A DNA stretch of 64,000 nt from Apiospora phragmitis. Taxonomy: Eukaryota > Ascomycota > Sordariomycetes > Amphisphaeriales > Apiosporaceae. Within the stretch, counting starts at the first letter, position 1; every line of letters begins with the position of its first letter. This document shows, piece after piece, positions 23,662 through 34,325 of this stretch. The notes below the pieces were generated by a model. The model was not told the origin of the DNA. It worked only from the letters and a program-made list of their open reading frames with translations, and did not search any database. The stretch is from assembly GCA_038363925.1 (NCBI GenBank), contig JAQQWL010000015.1, positions 1,426,001 to 1,490,000 on the forward strand, given 5' to 3'. The translations under genes and the position numbers were made by a program.

Positions 23662-26250
23662 ATGACCAAAAACACCGGGGTAATGACGGCAGCATCTGCC
23701 CCTGCCGCCATCTCCTCGCTTGAGGCGGCCGGGCCGCCCCCAGTGCCAGCCCAGGAGAAAGGGGAAGCATCCCGCCACGATGGATCACAGCGGTATCAAA
23801 CCTCGCCGGCGCCCACTGCCGAGGCCGGCGACGACACTTCCGGTGGCGGTGGCGGTGGCAACGGCGACCTGACGCAGGAGAAGACGGGGGAGTCCATCGA
23901 GTACATCACGGGTTTTAAGCTGCTGGCCGTCATGATCGCGGTTGTCCTTGCCGCGTTTCTCATGCTCCTGGACATATCCATCATAAGCACTGTAGGTTCG
24001 GGCCCGAAGCCAAATATGTTTCGTGTGTGTTTATGCGTATGTGTGCGGACTCCCTTCTGATAGTTCGGGCGTGATGACAGGCCGTCCCTCGTATAACGAG
24101 TGACTTCCACAGTCTACCTGATGTGGGGTGGTATGCCGGAGCCTACCAGCTAGCAAAGTGAGTACCCACCACATCATCCTCCATCTATCTCGATTATAGG
24201 CTTGCACTCTCTTTTTGGGGTGTGTTGCTGACGGTATGTGGCTTCTTATCTTAGTTCGTGCTTGCAGCCCCTGACGGGGAAATTTTACACCGAGTTCAGC
24301 GCCAAGGTGAGTTTTTTCCCGGTTGCCTCGCAAGTACACGGTTGTTTCGATGTTTTTTGTCTAATAAGAAGAACATCAGTGGACGTTTCTCATCTTCTTC
24401 TTAGTGTTTGAGGTCGGATCGTTAGTATGTGGCGTCGCCACATCGTCGCCCATGTTCATTGGTGGTAGGGTCATCGCGGGCTTGGGGTCATCCGGCATCA
24501 TGAACGGAGCCATGACCCTCATTGCCGGTGCTGTTCCCTTGGAAAAGCGGCCCTGTGAGCCTTTTCTTCTTCTTTTTCTCTTTCTGTCTTTCCCAACTAA
24601 AATCCCACGTGGTCTACCTTATCTCCATGCCTTGTGGTGATGCTTACTGATTCGATTTGCTTGGTTAGTATACACGGGTCTTATGGTAGGAAGTGAGTCA
24701 ACAGCCTCCAACATCAGAAAGAGGCTCCCAGTACTGATCAAGCATTTTCATCTCTATAGTTGCGCAACTGGGCCTCGTATGCGGGCCACTAATTGGTGGC
24801 GCTTTGACTGAATATTCGACTTGGAGGTGGTGTAAGTCCTTACCCACCCCACCACCAGTCCATTGTTCTTAACCCGCCCCTGGACGCTTTTGCTCACGAA
24901 GAAGGAGGGGAAAAAAGGCTTCTACATCAACTTGCCCATCGGCGGCGTGACCGCCGTCTTCCTGGCCATGACCCACGTCCCCGACATCACGGAGAAGCCG
25001 CCGCTCACGCGCGCGCAGCTGCGCCGGCTGCTCCCGGAGCTGGACCTGCTGGGCTTCGCGCTCTTCACGCCGGCGGGCGTCATGTTCCTGCTGGCGCTGC
25101 AGCTCGGGGGCCATGCGTCGTACGCGTGGGGCAGCGCGCCGATCGTCGGGCTCTTTTGCGGCGCCGCTGCGACGGCCGCCGTCTTCGTCACGTGGGAGTG
25201 GCGCATGGGCGAGCGGGCCATGCTGCCGGGCCGCCTGATGCGGCGGCGCGTCGTGCTCATGGCCCTCGTGCAGGGGTCCGCCCTCATGATCACCACCACC
25301 GTCGGCAGCTTCTATCTGCCCATCTACTTCCAGGGCGTCAAGGGGGTCGGGCCCACGCTCAGTGGCGTGTACATGTTACCCAGTATCCTTAGCCAGCTTC
25401 TTCTCGTCGTGGTATGCGGGGCCTTGAGTAAGCTTCTTCTTCTTCTTCCTTCTTGTTTACCACGATCGAGAATGAAAAGATCGGACAACGTAGTTCGAGA
25501 TATGCTGCTAACGCGATGTGAACTTCCTAGTTTCGAAGATCGGATACTACCTCCCCCTTCGCTGTCTTCGGCGGTGCCCTCAATTCCATTGGCAACGGAT
25601 TACTGTCTACTTTCACGCCCTCTACAGAGATGGCCAAGTGGGTTGGGTACCAAATCATAACCGGTGCCGGCAGAGGTGCCGCAATGCAAATTGTTCGTTA
25701 TATCTTTTTTTCTTCTTCTTCCGTTTTCCCCCTCCACATTCGTCTCCAACCAACGACCGATATTATGGCGTATACCAAGAAGCCGCGAGTGAAATGTACT
25801 AACGCTCCCTCTCCCTCTCTACCTACACAGTGCATCATCGCCATCCAGAGCGCCCTGCAGCCGGCCCAGATCCCCGTCGGCATGAGCGCCATGATCTTCG
25901 CGCAGAACTTCTCGGCCGCCGTCTTCACCGTCGTGGCCGCGACCATCTTCACTACGAGCCTCGAGGCCGAGGTCACGGCGCGCGTGCCCTCGATCCCGCC
26001 CGCGGCCGTCTCGGCGGCCGGCGCGAGCGGCGCCGCCGTGCAGGCCCTGGTCCCGCCCGGGTCCCCGCCCGAGGTCCTGGGCGAGGTGCTGACGTCGTAC
26101 GCCAACAGCGTCGACCGCGTCTTCTACCTCGTCACGGCCTGCGCCGTCGTCACGTTCGTCACGGCCTGGGGCGTCGGGTGGAAGGACACGCGCCAGAAGA
26201 AGACGGCAACGGCGGCGGCGGCGCAGCTGCAAGGGGACGCGGCTGCATAG
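23662..26250 (+). CDS. MFS drug/metabolite efflux transporter, DHA2 (14-TM) type, apparent 1-nt surplus
   Basis: Proton-coupled plasma-membrane exporter of the DHA2 family. Exons: 23662-23991, 24081-24157, 24255-24306, 24380-24554, 24669-24692, 24760-24831, 24918-25427, 25531-25692, 25831-26250. After a roughly 85-residue low-complexity N-terminus (Gly run near 70) come [20 protein letters not shown] (TM1), [35 protein letters not shown] (motif C) and [13 protein letters not shown], the hallmark of 14-TM pumps. The last segment, [19 protein letters not shown], precedes a Lys/Ala-rich tail. CCCCC at 25553-25557 breaks the frame at [13 protein letters not shown]; four C restores it, and coding length 1822 nt is one over. 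About 606 aa. Substrate unknown; the upstream Zn2Cys6 gene suggests an inducible pump. ATG at 23662 is the first in frame. Confidence 0.92.
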
Positions 26251-26962
26251 GTCGTCGTGAATTGCTCCGTGCAGTTCAAAAGTCCCGGTCGTCACTATGT
26301 GTCAGCAGCTTATGCAAGAATTTGTATGATAGCCAAGAAGCCGATGGGAGGCACTCTAGAATATATTATGTATAGATAAACATGTTGAAGGCCTTTCAGT
26401 TTGATAGACCGACTGAGTGCCCGGTATGCGGCAAACGACGTTGGTAGCCCAGCCAGCTGCCCGACTAGATCGAATTAGGCAGGGGGCCCACCTTCGAGGC
26501 TACCTCCATCCTTATCACCACCTGCGTCGAGACGACATAACCTTGTACAGACGGCTTACGCTCTTCATGGGTTACTCCTCCACTGAATGTCGTAGGTTTG
26601 CGCCAATGGCTGATTTCCATCATGCCTTCAGGTTGTTATTCCTTTGGCAAGTATGAAAGTGTAGTCCACCGCTCCGGGCAAACGCCCCCACGGGCGGGCG
26701 ACTGTGGAGATGGTTGTCGATCATTGAACAGGGTAAGAATTCGACTGCCTAAAGGTGGTACGAGATTACGAGGGGACTAGACCGCGAATGGCCAGCAAAG
26801 GGGCACAGCCTTGCGTGGAATGTTTTCGTCTTGCTCGGACTGTGAACACCGCTGGCAGTTCATCCTTTTCCACACCCCGTCGCCCCCCGGCTACTGTATG
26901 ACTGTACATGGCTGCTGCTGCCTGGACTTACAGCTGGAACCACTCCATACACGTTGCTGACC
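26251..26962. other. Intergenic region
   Basis: About 0.7 kb between two same-strand genes; no open frame with motifs. Expected to hold the MFS 3' end and the promoter of the next gene. Confidence 0.55.
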
Positions 26963-28004
26963 ATGGCCTCCACTTCGGCTTCTACATCTGGCTCTCCCGT
27001 TGCCGCGTCGGCCTCTAATGTGACAGTGGTGCCGCCGGCCGCCGGCCAACAGCAGCAGGCCGGCTTCCATGCCGCGCCGTCGGCTCACATACACGTGCCG
27101 ATGCAGCAGCAGCATACATTTCAGTTGACACCTGAGATGGAGCAAGGTATTAAGGCTGCGGTAGCAGCGACAAACCCGACTCCGGCATTACACCCACGTA
27201 AAGAAAGATCGTCTTGGCTCATGGCCAAGTATTTCTTGCGTTGCTCGACTTTGTTTGCGTGTGTGGGTGTTATAATCGGCGAGGTTATCGTCGCCATCAC
27301 TCAACGCGCAGAATTGGACACTGCAATCTGTGTCATCTGGGTAAAATGCCTCCTCGCTCTATCCGGCAACTTGAGGATCCCAGTTAACATAAGCTCCAGG
27401 GTTTAATCTATGCTTGCTGGCACACGTTGAGGCTGATTGAGCTGAAGAAGAAGAAGGGCATCGAGACCATAACACCGTTGATCTTGATCATTGACGGGCT
27501 GCTACTGGTAGCAGCCGTAATATGCGTTGGCTTGCTCATGTGGCGGCTAATAGATGGGGCCCTTGGCGGGAGTCCCGAATGGCATTCTGCTGCACTGCAG
27601 GACCGTGGAGTGATCTTCCTCATCATTATATCCTCTGTTGGGTAGGCGACTCCCACTCCCTGTCTCATTTTCGAGGACTCAGTAGTCCTATACCATGCTA
27701 ACCAGACCGGATCAACAGTGTTGGTCAGTCCATATTGTTCCGCCGGGCTTGGGTTGAACACAAAGATACCCAGCGATCAGAGAAAGCAGGCGGGGCAGAG
27801 TCGGCTATGCCAGCATATCCAACGCCGCCGCCGCCGGCTCAAATCGTTGTTCATTATGTGCAAAATACATGTCCAAAATGTGGTACTCAATCATGGCCCC
27901 AGCCGGGCGAGGAGCTAAACGAGCACATGGCGAGCAAGGGTGATCTACAGCCACAGGCTATCCCACTGTCACAACTGCAATCTTTGCCTCGAGCTGCTGG
28001 CTGA
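26963..28004 (+). CDS. Four-TM membrane protein with C-terminal CPxCG motif, unknown function
   Basis: I do not recognise the family. Exons 26963-27340, 27400-27641 and 27719-28004 sum to 906 nt (301 aa) with consistent phases. The N-terminal 85 residues are Ser/Ala/Gln-rich and probably cytosolic. Hydrophobic segments are STLFACVGVIIGEVIVAIT, AICVIWGLIYACWHTL (across intron 1), TPLILIIDGLLLVAAVICVG and GVIFLIIISSVGVGQSILF (across intron 2), a tetraspan arrangement like MARVEL-type fungal proteins. The C-terminal tail is Pro-rich and contains NTCPKCGTQSW, a single CxxC pair that could bind metal or form a disulfide. The start at 26963 is the first ATG; an in-frame TTG nine bases upstream is unlikely to be used. 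Confidence 0.7.
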
Positions 28005-29192
28005 AGGGACCCCGCTAGTTTCTCTTGATATAGTGTCACACAATTAGTTGGGCAGGCAAGCATTACGGGGCAAATACCAGGAGCGAGAACTCCCTCGAGA
28101 TGCCAACAACATTGATGCCTGTTCGAGTATGCCCGGTTTTGAGGCTGGCTGCGACTATCAGCTTGATGTGCAGCCAGAACAGGCCAGAGCGGCTGCTGGA
28201 GTTGCCTCGGAACGAATACAGACCTAGCCAAATGCAGGTGTTCATCGATGTGCCATGGCACAAATGAGGGGATGATGGTTTCCAGGGCCAGGTAAGCATG
28301 TCCAGGTCTCATGTCGTCGCACAGGCATGAGACATACTGACAGACCGGTGCGGTCACTGGTTCAACCGTTCAAAAAAGCCACTATCCGACATGTATACTA
28401 TCCGCTAGAGGGAGTGGAAAGCGTCAGTGCAAACACGATTGCCTTGAGATTGGGTGTATCGATGGATGACCAGAGTATACCACTGGAGACGGAGACTGGA
28501 ACCAAGCCTGCCTCAACATGTATGTATGTACTTTACCTAATAAATATTAATGTGACATTATGTCATCCTCCAAACGGGCATCCAGTACCTAAACTACTAC
28601 TAGAGCTGACCTCATCGTCAGCGTGCACAGGCCAGGTCCATTGCCTTTGGTGTCTGCAAGCAAGCAGGCGTGCAGGCTTAACAGGTTGGCAGGCAAGTTA
28701 AAAGTGATTATTATCTGTTATCGGGCGAAATTTGTGTTCTTCCAGGGATGCTTTGGTGGGGGTATGTTGCCCCTCCATCATCATAATTGGCAGAGGCCAA
28801 GTGTGTGTGTGAGGGGCTGAGTCGCAAACTAGACACTTGAGTGTCCCAGGTTCTCTTTGACTGGCAAAGTCAGCCAGCCCGAAACTCGAAAGCCAATTAT
28901 TTTTTTTTCTCTCTCTGCCACCCAGCATCCTTTAGTTTTTCGAAAAGTCTACATCCCGACTTTCGACAAGACTGTGGCACTGGAAAATTCTTTTATTTTC
29001 CATCGCATTAAAACCAGTCACATTCACTTGTGATTGATTCCTGAGCCTCTCGACTCTTCGCATTTTCCATCGAAGCGGGGTAATCTTTTTTTACGACGCT
29101 CTTTATACCCAACCGACATTTCGTCATCGTCGCCTGCCTTTCTGTGTATCGACGACAAGTCTGACCGCTAACCATCCACCTCTACCATCACC
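28005..29192. other. Intergenic region upstream of ARB1
   Basis: 1.19 kb, no gene supported. The last 300 bases include a poly-T/CT-rich segment (about 28900-28915) and typical pyrimidine-rich leader sequence before the ARB1 start. Confidence 0.55.
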
Positions 29193-31111
29193 ATGGTTTC
29201 CTCATCCAAGGAGAAGAGACTCGCCAAGAAGGCCGCCGACGCCGCCGAGGCAAGGGCGAGAAGAAGACGCTCGCTTCCCGATCTAAGGCCAACTCTAAGG
29301 CTGCCTCTAAGGCTAGCTCTGTTGCCGGAGACGACGATGATGAGACGAAGGCCAAGATTGAGGCACTTGCTGCCCAAGCAGACAAGGAAGGTCTGAGTGA
29401 TCGTATCACCACTGGTGTGTTGGCCTCTACTCCCACTAGCAAGGACGTCAAGATCATCACCGCCACCCTGACTTTCCACGGTCGTGTCCTTCTCAACGAG
29501 ACCACCCTCGAGCTTACCCTTGGCCGCCGCTATGGTCTCCTCGGTGAGAACGGCTGCGGAAAGAGTACTTTGCTCAAGGCTATTGCCGCTCGCGAGTACC
29601 CCATCCCCGAGCATGTCGACATCTACCTTCTCAACCAAGGTGCCCCGCCCTCGGACCTCGGCGCTCTCGAGTGGGTCGTCCGGGAAGCAGAGAACGAGAT
29701 GAAGAGACTGGAGGATCTCTCCGAGAAGATGCTCGAGGAGGAGGGCCCCGAAAGCCCGATGCTGCTCGATCTCTACGATCACATCGACAAGATGGACCCC
29801 TCTACCTTCGCCACCAGAGCCTCTCTGATCTTGACTGGTCTGGGTTTCGACAAGGTCACCATCCACAAGAAGACCAAGGACATGTCCGGTGGATGGCGTA
29901 TGCGAGTCGCCCTCGGCAAGGCTCTCTTCGTCAAGCCCACACTCCTGCTTCTTGACGACCCCACTGCCCATTTGGATCTCGAGGCCTGTGTGTGGCTGGA
30001 AGAGTACCTGAAGAAGTGGGATCGTACCCTCGTCCTCATTTCCCATTCTCAAGATTTCTTGAATGGTGTCTGCAACAACATGATCGACATGCGCAAGCAA
30101 CAGCTCATGTACTTCGGTGGTAACTTCGACTCGTACACCAAGACCCGCGCTGAGCAGGAGGTCAACCAAATGAAGGCCTACGAAAAGCAACAGGCTGAAA
30201 TCGCTCACATCGATAAGTTCATTGCCAGTGCTGGTACTTACGCCAACTTGGTGCGACAGGCCAAGTCTCGTGAGAAGCAAAAGCAGAAGATGATTGAGGC
30301 CGGCCTTATCGAGAAGGTCGTCGATGACAGAGAGTTCAAGTTCCGCTTCGCTGAAGCCGAGAAGCTCCCCCCGCCAGTGTTGTCTTTCGACAATGTCACC
30401 TTCTCTTACTCAGGAAAGCCCGAGGACGACCTGTACCGTAACGTTGATCTTGGTTTCGACATGGATTCCCGTGCCGCGCTGGTCGGTCCCAACGGTGTTG
30501 GCAAGTCCACTCTGCTGCGGTTAATGACAAACAAGATCAGCCCTACTGGTGGAACCGTAGGAAGACACACTCACTTGAAGCTCGGCATGTACTCTCAACA
30601 TAGTGCTGAGCAGCTTGACCTGACAAAGAGTGCTCTTGACTTCGTCCGCGACAAGTACCGTGAGAAGACGCAAGATTACCAATACTGGCGACAGCAGCTC
30701 GGCCGTTACGGTGTTTCGGGTAATGTCCAGACCGCCTTGATGGGCACCCTGTCTGAAGGCCGAAAGTCCAGAATTGTATTCGCGCTTCTGGCCATTGACG
30801 CACCCAACATGCTGTTGCTCGACGAGCCTACGAACGGTCTTGATATCCCTACCATCGACGCTCTCGCTGATGCCATCAACCACTTCGATGGCGGTGTGAT
30901 CGTTGTCAGTCACGACTTCCGGTAAGTTTAGAGAACTCTTGATCTTCCACTACAAATTATCATATATGCTAACGCTTTTTACAGATTGCTAGACAAGATT
31001 GCCAAGCAGATTCTGGTTTGTGAGAACAAGACTATCACACAGTGGGATGGTTCCATTGGTGACTACAAGAACTACCTGCGGAAGAAGATGTTGGCTGCCG
31101 GTGCTGTTTAA
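29193..31111 (+). CDS. ARB1: ABC-F ATPase Arb1 (ribosome biogenesis), apparent 1-nt deficit near start
   Basis: Soluble twin-ATPase that shuttles between nucleus and cytosol in 40S/60S maturation and acts on stalled ribosomes. Exons: 29193-30921 and 30985-31111. It starts [19 protein letters not shown]. The frame then changes near 29249-29256 (GAGGCAAGGGC); one extra base gives a [16 protein letters not shown] stretch, which runs into the long frame. Total length is 1856 nt, one short of 1857. Domain 1: Walker [10 protein letters not shown], signature [14 protein letters not shown], Walker [16 protein letters not shown] (Asp in place of the usual second acid, as I recall for yeast Arb1). Domain 2: [46 protein letters not shown]. 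About 618 aa. No membrane segment. Confidence 0.95.
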
Positions 31112-34100
31112 GGTGATCCGACTCTTTGGCGCAATTATTTTCGGTCGTTTACATTTGGGATTGATTCATAGAGACATGTTAGCATGCATTTTAGGATGTG
31201 GCTCATTATAGATTGGGCAGAGTAGCCGCACTCTTAAGACTCATGGGGGCTTGCCAGGCAAGAGCCCCGGGCATGACAAAAATCCATAGGTGGTCGGGAA
31301 TAGACGTTGATGAACACATGCAATGACTCTCCCATCGTGACTAGGGCTTTGCCATAGCACCGTTGCCTCTGGAGTGAATTTTGTTTTAGCAAGGACTTTT
31401 TCAAAAGGCCATGGGATTACTGCTCCCAAGAGAAGCGGTCCGATTCGGACTATACTGTCTTTGAACACTGATACTGGTCATTCCAGTATCTTGTTTTGAG
31501 GGACATCATGCTGACACCAAACACCCCTCAAGGAAAAAATCAGCAGGCGATACAAACATTTTCAAGGAATATATGGGTGGGATACCGTCAAAAGTTTGGC
31601 GGGCTGCGTGTAGACATCTTGTACGTCATCCAATCGGTAAGCGGCAGACAGTGTCGCCCAGGTCTCAGAATATCGAATACGATAGGTGTTCCTGTACTAG
31701 CCGAGTTCCTATGGTGCAGCAGGATTTTCAGATCAGATCAGCGCCCTTGCTAGTTTAGAAGCAAGCAGCGCTGCCTGATGTCAACGTTAGAAAGGTAAGA
31801 GACTTATCTCTACAAACCCAGGATACTAGTTTAGAGATACGGTTGGTAACCTGAGGGGAAGCACTGTTCATCCATCAGGTATACGCAAGTTCGGGTGATC
31901 TTGACGCCTTCCAGCAGAGTGCCTTAACGATGGAACACTTCTGTGGACTCTCGTTCCCCTTGGGAGATGAGCAAGCCAAAGCCTTGTCAGAATCGGAGGC
32001 TTGCAGATGGATGGGTATGTACGCAGGTTATAGGTCGGATCGTTTTTGTTCGACCCATCGTAGGTTGCATATCATGTCGTCTGGATGCCTAGACGGCTAC
32101 AAAGGATGTGATGCCAGCCCATAAACCGACGGTGGAGTACATAATAACGGGCCCCATGAAGACTTTAGAAGTGACAGTCCAAGAGAAACGACGACCGAGC
32201 CTCCTGTAGATATTGAACTCGGTCTAAGAAGAACGATACGAAACTGGTCTGATAGGAACCGCAAAGCCGAGCTCTGGAACCGGACTTACGACGCTGGGCC
32301 GAACAGCATCTTTGACCTCCACTCTATGTGTCCGGACTGGTCCGGGCTGAGCTATCTCTGCCGGCACGAGAAACCAGGCAACGTTCGGGTCGATTTGTTC
32401 TTTGTTTGAACAGCTTATCAATTTCTGTAGCTCTGTTGTAGTAAGAGATGGCTCTGCCTGACATGGACCCCTCCCACATCGTCAGATTTGAATTTCAACA
32501 TTCCAATGTGGCAATTGGTTGTTCTTGGTAGAGACCTGGCCGCTCCTGGGGTTATACGCATCCTGCGCTCCCCATACGGTATCCGATAGTGTTATTGTCA
32601 CAGCGTTTTAAATTGTTTATTCCGCTGGATAAAACATCTCATTGGATATTCTGGCCTGCTCACTATTCACGGAGGTAGTATACGAAGTGCAGCGCTTTCG
32701 CCATCCAGGGGATATTTGGCTGATTGATTGAGGCTATCACGGGTTTGGCGTTGCATGCTTCCTCGTGCCAGTATCCGCCCCACCATTTCAGTGGAGCAAC
32801 CAACGACGCACGAGTCGTTGGAACGCCTCAGCTCAGCCCAGTCTGGAAACACCAACTGGGGGGCCTGTCTAAATCGAGATCCACAGGGCACGCACGCAGG
32901 TGGACAGGGGACGAATACTTGGAAAGTCGCGCGCCTCCTCCGCGCGTGGTCTTGCGCGTGAGTGTCTCTGCATGGCATTGTACAGTATCGCAACGTGCCT
33001 GTAGATGGGTTACACTGCAGCATCAATGTTTCCATGGCGAAGTAGGGAGGTATCTATCAGCTGTATTTCCGTCTTAAAACCTCACTCAAGTCTATGCTTT
33101 GCATGCTTCTTTCCGCTCTCGGAAGTAGATCGTGGTTGATGAGAGGCATTCCCAAGGATAAATATAGGCATGTATGTACAAAGTACAGTCGCCAGCCGGC
33201 TGGGTGCACTCTGGTTGTCAATGTAATTGACTGGGTAATGGCTGGGGCTTGGCCTGCCGGGGGATTCGGGAGGCATTGTAGGGTAAGTGCATGCTAGCCC
33301 CCTATTGGATAGCCTGAGCAGGGATGGCCAAGGTGTGGAGGTGGGTTTGTCTGGACGGATCGATCATCCCCATCCCATCCCATCAGACACACCCGCTCTG
33401 GCACCCGTGTTCGACCCTTTCGGCGAGATTTGGCGAGCACGAAGCGAGAGCTGCTGGTCCGGCGTGGGTTGCTGCCATCACATCACCATGCTGCTGGCTA
33501 CCTACCAACTCCGCTGCTTCTGGGTCCTTGGGTCCTGGTGCAGGAAGGGCAATGTGTCTATTATTGGACTGGACTTCGTAACCATAGTCGGTCGTGGAGG
33601 GAAAACATTAGAAGAAGCCGGTCAACCTCAAGAGCATCTTGATTGATCTTTCCGACACCACCTACCTCGCCCATCGCCAATACCCTCTCTTTTGCCCATT
33701 TGGTTCCCTTCCTCTCATAGCTCTCGCACATCTGGGAGTTGCACCTTTGTCGCCTCCCTGTACCATCTATGGCAATCTAGATTAGAATCTGGCCCTTTTC
33801 GAGTTGATCCACTGCGGCACTAGACATCGAGATTTCAAAGCATTTCGTATTTCGTATCGCCTCTTACCTTTTTACGTGCTATACTGCCGCCCTTGTTGCG
33901 TACAGAGTCTGGATCGACTGTTGCTCCGATGAAAGACTTGTAATCGACCGATACGTTACCTGCTCCCCAGTCACAGCCGGTTACCTGCAAATATATCTAC
34001 ACGGAGTAGCAAAAACCAAGTACAGACTGACAAACTTCATCTGGGTCTATTTGAGCGGTGTGGCTGCGACTGATCCCGCGATCTTGCCCGACTCATTCGT

Positions 34101-34325
34101 TTTCCAAGCACTCATTCTCCGAGTAGCGTGGGTTGCATGTCTCAAACCCATATGCTGGTGGAAGAATGATGGCGATGCGCTAAAAAGGACGCTGTACGGA
34201 CCCGGAACGACGTCGAGACCACCCAACAACAAAAGCATCCGGTATCTGGAATAGGGGAGGAGGGAAAAAGCAATTATATATATACTCCCAAAGACCAATG
34301 CAAGAGGCGAGAAAATTCGAGAGAG
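31112..34325. other. Gene-poor 3.2-kb interval between ARB1 and INO80
   Basis: No gene I can support. Short frames at 31241-31468 (minus), 31496-31753 (plus) and 32667-33035 (minus) have no motifs and no plausible splicing partners. From about 33640 the sequence is rich in CCTCTT/CTTTTCC stretches and is probably the INO80 promoter and a long 5' leader. Confidence 0.5.

Noticed and set aside
29168..30280. 370-codon minus-strand open frame
   Set aside because: Antisense to ARB1; composition follows codon bias of the real strand.
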